From contig NZ_CP050296.1 of assembly GCF_014189455.1 (NCBI RefSeq), forward strand, positions 4,956,001 through 5,020,000: DNA of 64,000 nt. The letters are read 5' to 3'. Both the position numbers and the translations under genes were made by a program. The DNA comes from Mesorhizobium huakuii (GTDB lineage: Bacteria > Pseudomonadota > Alphaproteobacteria > Rhizobiales > Rhizobiaceae). The notes beneath the pieces are model-generated. The model saw nothing but the letters and a program-made list of their open reading frames with translations, did no database searches and was not told the DNA's origin. Below are positions 10,494 to 19,280 of the stretch, piece after piece. How positions within the stretch are numbered: position 1 is the stretch's first letter; every line of letters starts with the position of its first letter.

Positions 10494-11372
10494 TCACGGA
10501 CGTTTTGCCACTACCAGTCGGGATCCGCCGACCGGAAGGGTTAGGCCCGATGCGAGGATCAGGCTTTCGATCCCCATCACGGCCCGCAAAGAGGCATTTG
10601 CGGCCCGTCCAAGGCGCAATTCCCTGCCGGCGTCCAACTCCGGGCTCTCGCTTTTGCGCTGCCGCGATAGGAACATCAGCGGCAACAGAAGCGACACGAA
10701 CGACGTGCTGTAGACGATCTCCAGTCCCACGCCTTCGATCTTTTCATGCAGTTCCCGCTTTTCATAGCGCCGGAAATGAAACGACTGCTTGTCGAGATCG
10801 CTCCAAAGCCATTTGTGCTGCGGCACGGAAATGATCACACCCCCTCCGGGCCTTACCGCGCGCTTCAGATTTTCCAGCACGTCGACATCTTCCTCGATGT
10901 GCTCGATCACGTCGAACGCCCCCACCACGTCGAATTCCGCGGCATAGGGCAATCGTCTTGCGTCCATCTGCGCAAAGCTTGCCGACGGCACGCGGGCGGC
11001 GGCAAAGGGCAGCCCTGCAACGAAGATCTCGGTCCCGACAAGCCGGACGTCAGGAAAGGCGCGGGCGATGCCGCTCAGCACAAACCCAGTGCCACAGCCG
11101 ATCTCGAGGAACGACCGGAATTGCGGAAAGAACCGCCTCAGGGTGCGAACGATGATGGTATTGCGGGCCTCGAACCAGAAATTGCCTGCTTCGCGCTGAG
11201 CGAGTTCAGCAAAGAAGGTCTCGTGGAACCCCCCGCCTTGGTTTGCCATTTCTGGCGCCCAGGCGGGGAAGCCGTTCAGGCTGGTGGGAACGAAGCCGCA
11301 GGCCGGACAGCCAGCGTCCAGGGATGCATGGTGCAGACTGCAGCGCGGGCAAACGATCATGTGTCGGCTCAA
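10494..11372 (-). CDS. SAM-dependent methyltransferase with N-terminal zinc ribbon
   Basis: A 292-residue class I methyltransferase. The N-terminus has CPRC ... CPAC (residues 8-25), probably a zinc ribbon. The core shows motif I FLEIGCGTGFVLSGI, then the post-I acidic region and AFDVIEHIEEDVDVL, followed by PGGGVIISVPQHKWLW. A hydrophobic stretch FVSLLLPLMFL near residue 230 may touch the membrane. It is the last gene of a four-gene minus-strand operon with overlapping ends; its ATG overlaps the stop of the propeller gene. Role in polysaccharide modification is inferred from context; the substrate is unknown. Confidence 0.8.
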   Translation of the reverse strand: MSRHMIVCPRCSLHHASLDAGCPACGFVPTSLNGFPAWAPEMANQGGGFHETFFAELAQREAGNFWFEARNTIIVRTLRRFFPQFRSFLEIGCGTGFVLSGIARAFPDVRLVGTEIFVAGLPFAAARVPSASFAQMDARRLPYAAEFDVVGAFDVIEHIEEDVDVLENLKRAVRPGGGVIISVPQHKWLWSDLDKQSFHFRRYEKRELHEKIEGVGLEIVYSTSFVSLLLPLMFLSRQRKSESPELDAGRELRLGRAANASLRAVMGIESLILASGLTLPVGGSRLVVAKRP

Positions 11373-12280
11373 GCCTTGCTAACGAGCACGGCCAGGCCGA
11401 AGCCGGTCTTCCCGTAACCATTGCCGTTGTAGAGCATGTAGCGCTGCCCCCCATGATCGAACACATAGGGATACTCGATCATCTCGCAATCCCAGCCTGA
11501 CTCTGAGCTCGCGATGCCCACGGCGTGGTCGAGCCGGGTCCAGTTCAGGCCGTCGGCCGACTCGGCATAGCCAATGCGATAGCGGTCGCCGCGATAGGCA
11601 TACCACATGCGCCACAGCTCGCCGTCTCTCACAACCGATGGGCGAGATATCGCATATTCCTGTTCGTTCGCGAAACCGATGGCGACCCGTCCGTCACGGC
11701 GCCAGTGGATGCCGTCGTCGGAACTCGCATATTTGATATGGTAGCGGTGTCGTGGCCCATCGGCCAACTGGGTCCACCCGACGCAAGACAAGTACCACAT
11801 GTGCCAGAGGCCGGCCTCATGCAGCACACAGCAGCTGCCGACAAAATGTGGCTCAGTCATCGAGCGATCAATCAGCGGACCCGCGGCGAAGCGTGAAAAC
11901 GGGCCGTCAACCGACGCCGTGGCGAGGCCAATGGCATTGCGAAAGGGAACGGTGACGCCCAGATTCCAGCCGATATAGTAGAGATATCTCGTCGGACCCA
12001 CGACCGTGAGCCAGCTCGCCAGGGCGCCGCTGTCATCAAATTCGCCGAGGTTTCCCGGCACCAGGACAGGCGACCGAGCTACCTCGAGAATCCGCGCCGG
12101 CGACGAAAGGTCGACGATAACATAGCCGGTGTGCGAGCGTTGCGATGCATCGCGAGACCCGAAATAGATTCTGAACAGATCGCCCGATACGTGCTCGGCG
12201 ATCGGCACGGTGGCGTGCGAGCGCATCCATTCGATATCGCCGGTCGGACAGAACAGGCGACCGAGTTTCTCCCATCGCAC
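11369..12280 (-). CDS. Five-bladed beta-propeller glycosidase-like protein
   Basis: A 303-residue protein with repeated propeller-blade motifs: YYIGWNLG, LWHMWYLSC, IKYASSDDGIHWRRDG, LWRMWYAYRGD, GYAESADGLNWTRL and YMLYNGNGYG. This pattern (W-YA or SxDGxxW at blade turns) is typical of GH43/GH32/GH130-related five-bladed propellers found in polysaccharide clusters. There is no obvious signal peptide, so it may act in the cytoplasm, for example as a phosphorylase or in trimming, or it may be a non-catalytic sugar-binding protein. It sits between the acyltransferase and methyltransferase genes of the same operon, five bases after the former. Confidence 0.65.
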   Translation of the reverse strand: MRWEKLGRLFCPTGDIEWMRSHATVPIAEHVSGDLFRIYFGSRDASQRSHTGYVIVDLSSPARILEVARSPVLVPGNLGEFDDSGALASWLTVVGPTRYLYYIGWNLGVTVPFRNAIGLATASVDGPFSRFAAGPLIDRSMTEPHFVGSCCVLHEAGLWHMWYLSCVGWTQLADGPRHRYHIKYASSDDGIHWRRDGRVAIGFANEQEYAISRPSVVRDGELWRMWYAYRGDRYRIGYAESADGLNWTRLDHAVGIASSESGWDCEMIEYPYVFDHGGQRYMLYNGNGYGKTGFGLAVLVSKA

Positions 12281-12284
12281 CGCG

Positions 12285-12950
12285 TCAAATCCTTCTCAGC
12301 CGCGAGCTCGGCACTTTCGACCGCTCCGTCGCGTTGCCGAGATAGACGCCGTCGGGCGCCGCATCCGCCAGGATCAACGCTCCTGCGCCGATCACGCACC
12401 TCTCGCCCACACGGATATGATCGCGCAGCGTCGCGTTGACCCCCAGGAAGCAGGCCTCACCGATATCGACCCCGCCCGAGACCACGATATGCGAGGCAAG
12501 AAAGCAATGATCGGCAATACGGGAGTGGTGCCCGATGTGATTGCCACTCCACAGCGTCACGTTGTTGCCGATCGATGCGAAAGGTTGAACGACATTGTGC
12601 TCGAGAATGAAGCAGTTTTCGCCGATTTTGCCGTCGTTGAGCATGGTGGCCTTGGAACTGACATAGCTGGCGAAATCATAGCCCAGCGCTTTGAGTGCCA
12701 GATATTTTTCGCGGCGAACCTCATTCAGCTTGCTGTAGCTGAGCGCCACGAACGCAATATGGCTGTTCGGCGGATATTCTCGGGTCAATGCCTCGAATGG
12801 CACGACAGGGAGGCCCGCCAGCCGGTCCTGGGTCAGGAATGCAGTGTCCACGGCAAAGGCGGCGACATCGTAAGAGGAATCGCGGGTGAAATAGTAGTGG
12901 GCAAGCTCAGCGATATCGCCTGCTCCGAATATGACGATGGGCCGCTTCAT
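12285..12950 (-). CDS. NeuD/PglD-like sugar O/N-acyltransferase
   Basis: A 221-residue acyltransferase. The N-terminal half has a small Rossmann-like PglD/NeuD domain (IVIFGAGDIAELAHYYF). The C-terminal half is a left-handed beta-helix with hexapeptide repeats (NCFILEHNVVQPFASIGNNVTLWSGNHIG, given as about residues 140-170). The catalytic-type His lies in GNHIGHHSRI. These enzymes transfer acetyl or related groups from acyl-CoA to amino sugars or hydroxyls of nucleotide sugars or glycans. The ATG overlaps the stop of the upstream methyltransferase, so translation is coupled. Exact acceptor unknown. Confidence 0.8.
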   Translation of the reverse strand: MKRPIVIFGAGDIAELAHYYFTRDSSYDVAAFAVDTAFLTQDRLAGLPVVPFEALTREYPPNSHIAFVALSYSKLNEVRREKYLALKALGYDFASYVSSKATMLNDGKIGENCFILEHNVVQPFASIGNNVTLWSGNHIGHHSRIADHCFLASHIVVSGGVDIGEACFLGVNATLRDHIRVGERCVIGAGALILADAAPDGVYLGNATERSKVPSSRLRRI

Positions 12951-13630
12951 GACTTCCTGACCAGGATGGTAAATTCATAGAGACCATAGTCGTGCAGCAG
13001 TGCCACGCGCTGCGCATATTTTTTCTTGCAGATGTCGAAAAGGTGCGTTGGATCGGCATAGAACAGATCGGCTCTTCTCTTGTCCGGATCCGAATAGGAG
13101 GTAAGGCAATTGAAGGCGAAGCCGCGCCGGCTGGTGGCATGGAGGACGTCCAGCGTCGACTCCAGATAAGCCGCCCATTGATCATCCGGACGTGTCAGCC
13201 TGACGTTGAAGATACCGCTCGCGAAGCCGAAATCGGCAATCTGCGCCGGCACTGATCCGACGGCAAACTGCGCTTGGGAATGATCACCAAAAAGTGTGGC
13301 GGCTGCTTCAATCATCTCTGCAGCCACATCGCAGCCATAGTACCGTATGCCGGGAAAGCGATCGGCGAGGAACGGCAGCAAAGCACCGTAGCCGCACCCG
13401 AGGTCGTTGACCGTGAAGTCGCCCGGCAGGTCGATCAACGATGCCAATTGTCTGAAGCGAAGGATCTGGCCTTCTTCCGTATTCCAATCCACACCCTTCG
13501 GACTGGGGCCGTGCGCCTGCACCTTGTCGCCATAGTAGCGGGCGACTTCAAGCAACATTGCCCCGCTTTTGTCCGTTGCCGGGGCGCCAATAGACGTCAT
13601 GGGCATAACCATCGGTGGGTTTTCGCTCAC
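12947..13630 (-). CDS. Class I SAM-dependent methyltransferase
   Basis: A 227-residue methyltransferase with motif I VNDLGCGYGALLPFL, followed by IRYYGCDVAAEMIEAA (acidic residue at the end of strand 2). The late part is HDYGLYEFTILVRKS. It is the first gene of the minus-strand operon with the acyltransferase, the propeller protein and a second methyltransferase. The start is a GTG; in-frame ATGs follow a few codons later (MVMPMT) and could be used instead. Only 38 bases separate it from the divergent methyltransferase gene on the plus strand, so the promoters must be compact. Substrate unknown; polysaccharide modification inferred from neighbours. Confidence 0.75.
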   Translation of the reverse strand: MSENPPMVMPMTSIGAPATDKSGAMLLEVARYYGDKVQAHGPSPKGVDWNTEEGQILRFRQLASLIDLPGDFTVNDLGCGYGALLPFLADRFPGIRYYGCDVAAEMIEAAATLFGDHSQAQFAVGSVPAQIADFGFASGIFNVRLTRPDDQWAAYLESTLDVLHATSRRGFAFNCLTSYSDPDKRRADLFYADPTHLFDICKKKYAQRVALLHDYGLYEFTILVRKS

Positions 13631-13668
13631 AGAATCGTGTATCCAAGTCTAAATGGGCGGTTCCGCGA

Positions 13669-14661
13669 ATGATACCGGAATTGAATTTTGTTTCCCCGTT
13701 GACTAGACAGCCGCTGACAAAGACGCCGGACGGCTCCGCGTTGCTGGGCGGGTCAGATGAGCGCTATCCCCTGATCGACGGCATCCCGCAACTGCTCATC
13801 CGCTCCGGCCAGGTGCAGGCCTCTTCCGACAGCCATGCCTATTACCGCGAGCGGGCAAGCGAATATGATCATGGCATCGAGGTAATGTTTGCCATGTTCC
13901 TTGCGGACGAGGAGCAAACGCGCAGGGACATGTTTGCCCAACTCGAGCTTCGGCCGGATAGCAGGGTGCTCGAGATCGGTTGCGGAACCTGCCGCGACAC
14001 CATCCATCTGCTGGATATGCCCATTGACGTATTTGCCGGCGACCTGTCCCTCGAAATGGTGCTGACGGGTCGGGACCGGCTGCTCCGCGCCGAGAAGAAC
14101 ACTTCGCGCCTGCAGTTGTTCTGCGCCGATGTGATGCACTTGCCTTTCGCGGATGGATTCTTCGATGCGGCCTATCATTTCGGCGGCTTCAACCTGTTCC
14201 CCGACTACAAGGAAGCTTTGGCTGAAATCACCCGCGTCGTGAAGCCGAACGGGCGGGTCGTGGTCGGCGACGAAGGAATCGCGCCCTGGTTGGCAAACAG
14301 CGAATTCGCCAGGATACTGGAAAACTCCAATCCCCTGTTTCGCCATCGTGCGCCGCTGGACTGCATCCCGGTCGATGCGCGACAGGTCGGCTGCCGGTGG
14401 ATTCTCGGCGGGTCCTTCTATCTGATCAGCTTCGTGAAGGGCCAGGGAGAGCCGCCGCTCAATCTCGACGTCACGTTCCCCGGACGACGGGGCGGATCGC
14501 ACCGGACCCGCTATTTCGGCAAGCTGGAGGGCGTTGCCCCCGCATTGCGCGACCGAGTGCTGGATGCGGCGGCGGCCGAGGGGATATCCGTGGTCGCCTG
14601 GCTGGAAAAAACACTTGGCCGAGCTGTGCAGAATGCTCCGAGTGATGGCGTCGACGACTAG
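13669..14661 (+). CDS. Methyltransferase with Trm112-like N-terminus
   Basis: A 330-residue protein. The first 45 residues (FVSPLTRQPLTKTPDG ... YPLIDGIPQLL) look like a Trm112/YcaR-like small domain, as often seen fused to methyltransferases. The core has motif I VLEIGCGTCRDTIHL, then FAGDLSLEMV, the post-II LQLFCADVMHLPFADGFFDAAYHFGG, and VVKPNGRVVVGDE. A C-terminal extension of about 90 residues has no clear match. I chose the ATG at 13669 because it starts directly on the Trm112-like motif. It meets the GT2 gene tail to tail, the stops being adjacent at 14661/14662. Confidence 0.75.
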   Translation: MIPELNFVSPLTRQPLTKTPDGSALLGGSDERYPLIDGIPQLLIRSGQVQASSDSHAYYRERASEYDHGIEVMFAMFLADEEQTRRDMFAQLELRPDSRVLEIGCGTCRDTIHLLDMPIDVFAGDLSLEMVLTGRDRLLRAEKNTSRLQLFCADVMHLPFADGFFDAAYHFGGFNLFPDYKEALAEITRVVKPNGRVVVGDEGIAPWLANSEFARILENSNPLFRHRAPLDCIPVDARQVGCRWILGGSFYLISFVKGQGEPPLNLDVTFPGRRGGSHRTRYFGKLEGVAPALRDRVLDAAAAEGISVVAWLEKTLGRAVQNAPSDGVDD

Positions 14662-15666
14662 CTAGTCGCGCACCCTCTCCGGCCCAAGGGATGACCGATC
14701 TTCAACGGCGGCATGACCATCGACCTGCCCCTCAATCCCTGTCGCAGGGCCACGATGAATATCTCGAATTATCGTGTAGGGACGACGTTTGGTTTCGGAC
14801 AGTATGTTGGCAATATATACGCTAAGAATGCCGAGAGTGAGCATCGTCACGCCACCAAAGAACCATATGGAAATGATTATGGAGGTAAATCCGGTAACGC
14901 CTATACCATATGTGAGGTATCTGGTAACGTAATATAAGACAGATAATATTGATAATATCGAAATCGCCAATCCAGAATATAGTATGATATATAAAAGTTT
15001 TGTGGACGTCGTCATCAAATAGCGCGTCGCCATTTGAATGCGCCGGCTGAGTGAATAGGTCGTTGGGGATAAAGCGTGCTTGACGACGAGCTGCGAATCC
15101 TGCCGGAAACCGGTCAGCTGAAACAGATGGGCGATGATAAACTCATGATCCTGATGGCTGACGAGCGCGGCGACGTAGGCGCGTGTCATCAGCCGCGCGA
15201 TCACCAAATTACGTGGCAGCTGCAGGTCGCTCAGCGCATTGGTGATTGAGAAGAACAGCGTGCCGGTCCATCTCTCAAAGGTGCCGCCACGTCGAGCTTT
15301 CTGCACCCCATAGACCACATCGAGTTTCTGTTCCGACATCTGGTCGGCAAAGGACAACAGCCACTCGGGCTCTTCCTCGAGATCGCTGTCGATGAGGAAC
15401 ACCCGATCGCCCTTGGCGTGGGCCAGCCCGGTCATGATCGCCTTGTGGTGGCCGAAATTCCGCGACAGGTCGATGACTGTGACGTGCCGATCAACCATGC
15501 TGCGCGCGACCGCCAGGTCCAGGCTGCCATCGGGAGAGCCGTCATTGACGAGGATGATCTCGAATTCATCCCCGACCAGGCGGTGCGCCACGGCAGAGAT
15601 CCGGTCGCAAAACTCGGCGATATGGGACTCTGACTTGTAGAGCGTGCTGACGACGGAAAGCTTCAT
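14662..15666 (-). CDS. GtrB/DPM-like family 2 glycosyltransferase
   Basis: A family 2 glycosyltransferase that would load a sugar onto undecaprenyl phosphate. The N-terminal catalytic domain has LSVVSTLYKSESHI, the nucleotide-sugar region LVNDGSPDGSL, the DxD-type motif LIDSDLEEEPEW, and SRNFGHHKAIMTGL typical of DPM1/ArnC/GtrB enzymes. Two membrane helices near the C-terminus (about residues 232-305) match GtrB/ArnC. The start shown gives MKLSVV; a TTG nine codons upstream is possible. The 3' third is strikingly AT-rich compared with its neighbours, suggesting transfer from a lower-GC source. It fits with the GT-C and ArnE-like genes nearby. Confidence 0.8.
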   Translation of the reverse strand: MKLSVVSTLYKSESHIAEFCDRISAVAHRLVGDEFEIILVNDGSPDGSLDLAVARSMVDRHVTVIDLSRNFGHHKAIMTGLAHAKGDRVFLIDSDLEEEPEWLLSFADQMSEQKLDVVYGVQKARRGGTFERWTGTLFFSITNALSDLQLPRNLVIARLMTRAYVAALVSHQDHEFIIAHLFQLTGFRQDSQLVVKHALSPTTYSLSRRIQMATRYLMTTSTKLLYIILYSGLAISILSILSVLYYVTRYLTYGIGVTGFTSIIISIWFFGGVTMLTLGILSVYIANILSETKRRPYTIIRDIHRGPATGIEGQVDGHAAVEDRSSLGPERVRD

Positions 15667-15920
15667 GAGGGGACGGGTCCGTTGCTGCGCCAAGCGCTTC
15701 CGCCCGACGTCTCATTTCAGCTATCGTTGCCCCAGGAAAAGCAACACCGTCAACCTGGCTTCCTTCATTCTACGTCCTCAGCGCCGAAATCGGATGTTCT
15801 CGCGCCCAATTTCCCAAGTTGGCTTGCTCAAGCCGCCAATTAATGGAACTGTCCTGGTTGAAGTACAGGAGGTACTTTCTTTCGGCGACACCAGTAGCGC
15901 CGTTTGGCGGGGGGACGACA

Positions 15921-16279
15921 GTGTCCGATTCTTTGAACAAGCCTTTGCGGACTGCAGGGTCGCTGCCTGTTGCATTCAATCGCCTGCACTTGACCGGACG
16001 GGAGATGCTCTACATCGCTGAGGCGCGAGTCGCCCAGCACATGTCCGGTGACGGGACCTTCACCAAACGCTGCCATGCCTGGATAGAGGAGCATGTCGGC
16101 TGCGCAAAGGCGCTGCTGACCCATTCATGCACGGCGGCGCTGGAGATGTCGGCTCTCCTGCTGGATATTGTTCCCGGCGACGAAATCATCATGCCGTCTT
16201 ACACATTCACATCGACCGCGAATGCGTTTGTGCTGCGCGGCGGCGTGCCCGTATTCGTCGACATAAGGGAGGATACCCT
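15921..16279 (+). pseudogene. wecE: Sugar aminotransferase WecE/RffA type, 5' part (IS-interrupted)
   Basis: The first about 120 residues of a DegT/DnrJ/EryC1/StrS aminotransferase, from the GTG behind GGGGGGA to the IS insertion at VFVDIREDT. The motif HVGCAKALLTHSCTAALEMSALLL and GDEIIMPSYTFTSTANAFVLRGG match RffA/WecE, the PLP enzyme making dTDP-4-amino-4,6-dideoxygalactose from dTDP-4-keto-6-deoxyglucose. The precursor would come from rfbA/rfbB at 37-40 kb. The gene is cut by an ISAs1-family element and resumes at 17562. Removing the element and one 10-bp duplication rejoins the frame exactly (EDT|LNLDERL). Confidence 0.88.
16270..16279. repeat. 10-bp target duplication of ISAs1 copy 1 (left)
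   Basis: AGGATACCCT immediately left of the element is repeated exactly at 17562-17571 on the right. Ten bases fits the 8-10 bp duplications of the ISAs1 family and shows simple transposition into the aminotransferase gene. Confidence 0.92.
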
Positions 16280-17561
16280 CAGGGCTGTTCAACGCTAACA
16301 TCTTTGTGATCGGCTTTGATGCGTCGCGGGCAAAAAGGGCGATTCCCTCCGGGAGATTTGTCTGAATCTATGCAGGGCAACCAATCATGAGGGTTGCACC
16401 GTTGCCCGGCACATTGCTGTCATTGTTTTCGCAGATCCCCGATCCACGCCGTGGCCAGGGGCAGATGTATCCCCAGGCGCCGATCCTGCTGTTCACGGTG
16501 CTGGCGATGCTGGCCGGGGCGGTTTCGTATCGTCAGGTCCACGCCTTCATCCGCATCCATCTTGTCCGCCTGAACGGCGTGTTCGGGGTCTCGGTGCGAA
16601 AGGCCCCAGCCTACTCGACGGTGCGGTTCATCCTTCGCGGTCTCGACGGGGCGGAGGTCGAAAGGGTGTTCCGCCAGCATGCGGCCGGCCTGCCGACGCC
16701 CCCGGCCCAAGAGCCGGACGACGCCATGCCGGACGACGTCATGCCGGCGTGCGTGGCCATTGACGGCAAGACGCTGCGCGGCAGCTTCGACGCCTTCAAC
16801 GATCGCAAAGCGGCGCATCTGCTGAGTGCTTTCGCCAGCGATGGTCAGATCATCCTCGGCCATCTGGCGATCGATGAGAAGAGCAACGAAATCCCCGCCG
16901 CCCAGGACTTGATCGCCACGCTGGGCCTGACCGGGCGCATGTTCACTCTCGACGCCATGCATGCCCAAAAAAACCTTCGCCGTAGCCCTGGCCACGGGTA
17001 ACCATCTGCTGGTTCAACTCAAGGAGAACCAGCCCAATCTGGATGACGAGATTCGCGCCATCGTCGACAGCCGCACTCCCAGCGACACGGCCTCCTCACG
17101 CGACACAGTGCGATCCCGGCAGGAGGATCGAACCGTGGACGTCTTTCCCGTCGGCAAGGCCCTCGTCGACAGCGAATGGCAGCCCTTCGTCAAGACCATC
17201 ATCCGCGTCACCCGCCAAACTTGGCTCCGCAGTGCCGCCACGGGCATGTGGCAGCCGCGCGGCGAGGTCTCATACTATATCTCCTCCGAACAGGGTCTCC
17301 CCGCCAAGACTTGGGCCGCCATCATCCGAGGCCACTGGGGCATCGAGAACCGCAACCACTATGTCCGCGACGTGTCCTGCGACGAGGACCGCAGCCGTAT
17401 CCGCGACAACCCCGGCATCATGGCCAGAGCCCGCAGCTTCGCCCTCAACATCCTGCGTCACAACGGCACGAAAAACGTCGCTCAAGCCCTCTGGAACGGC
17501 GCTCTCTCCCTCGATCTCATCCTCGCTTACAAGGCTCTGTAATCAGCGTTGAACAGCCCTG
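16280..17561 (+). mobile_element. ISAs1-family insertion sequence, copy 1
   Basis: A 1282-bp element with perfect 17-bp terminal inverted repeats CAGGGCTGTTCAACGCT and a 10-bp target duplication. It encodes one transposase in two overlapping frames. It interrupts the wecE-like aminotransferase. A second copy of the same size lies at 47111-51583 in the opposite orientation, carrying a nested IS66-family element. Where I compared them, the copies differ only in the length of two homopolymers (A5 at about 16332-16336 against four, and C5 at 16699-16703 against six). Confidence 0.93.
16387..17542 (+). CDS. ISAs1-family transposase (two overlapping frames)
   Basis: ISAs1-family DDE transposase. 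The N-terminal part starts LFSQIPDPRRGQGQMYP and has the first catalytic region VAIDGKTLRGSFD; the middle has LDAMHAQ. Frame 1 then runs out at 17001, while the rest of the protein (KKTFAVALATGNHLLVQLKENQP ... RGHWGIENRNHYVRDVSCDEDRSRIR) is in the +1 frame and can start from its own ATG at 16961. The change occurs at an A7 run (16967-16973). Losing one A or gaining two, by transcript slippage or +1 shifting, would join the halves. The same A7 exists in copy 2. The element may therefore be defective, or expressed by slippage. Confidence 0.85.
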
Positions 17562-18385
17562 AGGATACCCTCAACCTCGACGAGCGCCTGATAGAGGCCG
17601 CGATAACCCCAAGGACACGGGCGATCGTGGTGGTCCACTATGCCGGAGTGGGCTGCGAGATGGACGCAATACTTGATATCGCGCACCGGCATGGCCTCAA
17701 GATCGTGGAAGATGCCGCCCAGGGTGCCATGGCACGCTACAAGGGGCGGCCGCTCGGCAGCATCGGCGATCTTGGGGCGCTAAGCTTCCATGAGACCAAG
17801 AACCTGATTTCGGGTGAGGGCGGGGCGCTGCTGATCAATGACCCCGAGCTGAGCCAGCGGGCTGAGATCATTCGCGAAAAGGGAACTGACCGCAGCCGGT
17901 TCTTCCGCGGCGAGGTCGACAAATACACCTGGCAGGACGTCGGCTCCTCCTATCTCCCCAGCGATTTGCTGGCGGCATTCCTGCTCGCACAGTTCGAAGA
18001 TGCGGGGACGATCACCGCGGAGCGCTTGCGGATTTGGAACCGCTATCACGAGCTGCTGGCGCCGCTGGAGCAGGCCGGGCAGCTTCGTCGACCAATCGTT
18101 CCGGCCGAGTGCGAACACAATGCGCATCTCTACTACGTGCTGCTGCCCGAGGGCGTTGACAGGCGTGGCGTGCTGGCCGATTTCCAGGAAAATGGCATCG
18201 CCGCCATTTTCCACTATGTTCCGCTGCACGAATCGCCGGCGGGCCGACGCTACTGCCGGACACATGGCGATCTGCGCGTCACCACCGAAGCCGCCGCGCG
18301 CCTGATCAGACTGCCGCTGTGGTATGGCCTCAGTCTCGCTGCCCAGGAGGGCGTGGCCGCGGTGCTGAGCGCCGGTCACCGCTGA
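17562..18385 (+). pseudogene. wecE: Sugar aminotransferase WecE/RffA type, 3' part
   Basis: The remaining about 270 residues of the aminotransferase after the IS. Visible are HYAGVGCEMDAI, VEDAAQGAMARYKGRPLG and the PLP-lysine motif SFHETKNLISGEGGA, followed by GTDRSRFFRGEVDKYTWQDVGSSY, which is typical of RffA/WecE. The C-terminal substrate part contains EHNAHLYYVLLPEG and HYVPLHESPAGRRY. The sequence is free of stops to the natural end, so the gene was probably intact until a recent insertion. Without its first 120 residues the fragment cannot be a working enzyme. It is followed by the WbqC-like gene 60 bases later. Confidence 0.88.
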
Positions 18386-18445
18386 ACAATCCGTAAGGAT
18401 GTTGAGCTATTCCCAGGATTCTTGGGTGAGTGAAGCTGCGAGCAG

Positions 18446-19147
18446 ATGACGAAGCGGGTGGCCATTCTCCAGTCGAACTATATCCCCTGGAAGGGATATT
18501 TCGACCTCATCGCTGCGGTCGACGAGTTCATCCTCTACGACGACATGCAATATACCCGTCGCGACTGGCGCAATCGCAACAAGATCAAGACGCCCGCCGG
18601 AGCCCAATGGCTGACCGTGCCTGTCGTGACCAAGGGAAAATACCTTCAGAAGATCCTCGAAACCGAGATAGACGGCGCCGACTGGGCTCAATCGCACTGG
18701 CGGCAGCTGCAACAAAACTACCGCCGGGCAAGCTGCTTTTCGGAAATAGCCGAATGGGTGGAGCCGCTCTATGGCCGCCACTATACGCACATATCGGACC
18801 TGAACCGCTGCTTCATCGCGGCAATATGCGGGTATTTGGGGATCACCACGGCCATCACGTCGTCCAGCGCGTACCAGCTCAACGGTGCCAAAACCGAGCG
18901 TTTGGCTGACATTTGTGCCCAGGCGGGAGGAACGGTCTACGTTTCAGGGCCGTCCGCAAAGGACTACATCGTGCCCGACGTCTTCGAGCTCAAGGGAATC
19001 AATCTCGAATGGTTCGACTATGAGGGTTATCCTGCCTACCCGCAGCTCTGGACGGGATTCATCCACCAGGTGTCGATCCTCGATCTGCTGTTCAACTGCG
19101 GAAAGCAATCGCCTCAGTTTATGAGGTTCGTCGCCAAGCGGGCCTAG
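18446..19147 (+). CDS. WbqC-like protein
   Basis: A 233-residue WbqC-family protein. It opens with VAILQSNYIPWKGYFDLIAAVDEFILYDDMQYTRRDWRNRN, the hallmark N-terminal block of this family. The C-terminal part ends HQVSILDLLFNCG. WbqC proteins are found in O-antigen clusters, often next to amino-sugar transaminases, and are thought to act in acylation or modification of 4-amino sugars; the reaction is not firmly established. Here it directly follows the interrupted WecE-like gene, so both probably served the same 4-amino-4,6-dideoxy sugar. The product may now lack its substrate. Confidence 0.8.
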   Translation: MTKRVAILQSNYIPWKGYFDLIAAVDEFILYDDMQYTRRDWRNRNKIKTPAGAQWLTVPVVTKGKYLQKILETEIDGADWAQSHWRQLQQNYRRASCFSEIAEWVEPLYGRHYTHISDLNRCFIAAICGYLGITTAITSSSAYQLNGAKTERLADICAQAGGTVYVSGPSAKDYIVPDVFELKGINLEWFDYEGYPAYPQLWTGFIHQVSILDLLFNCGKQSPQFMRFVAKRA

Positions 19148-19205
19148 TTCTGGCGCCTTGATCAAAAAATTTATTAAGTCATTGATTCAATACACAATCA
19201 TTGAT

Positions 19206-19280
19206 TGGCTGGGGCGCCAGGATTCGAACCTGGGAATGTCGGTACCAAAAACCGATGCCTTACCACTTGGCGACGCCCCA
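19206..19280 (-). tRNA. tRNA-Gln (anticodon TTG)
   Basis: On the minus strand the acceptor stem TGGGGCG pairs with CGCCCCA. The anticodon loop reads TTTTGGT, giving TTG, and the T-arm GGTTCGAATCC is canonical. CCA is encoded at the 3' end. Length is 75 bases. It stands alone between the WbqC-like gene and an intergenic repeat. Confidence 0.95.

Noticed and set aside
19206..19280. tRNA-Gln as an integration site of a genomic island
   Set aside because: No integrase gene and no repeated tRNA 3' end were seen in the window.
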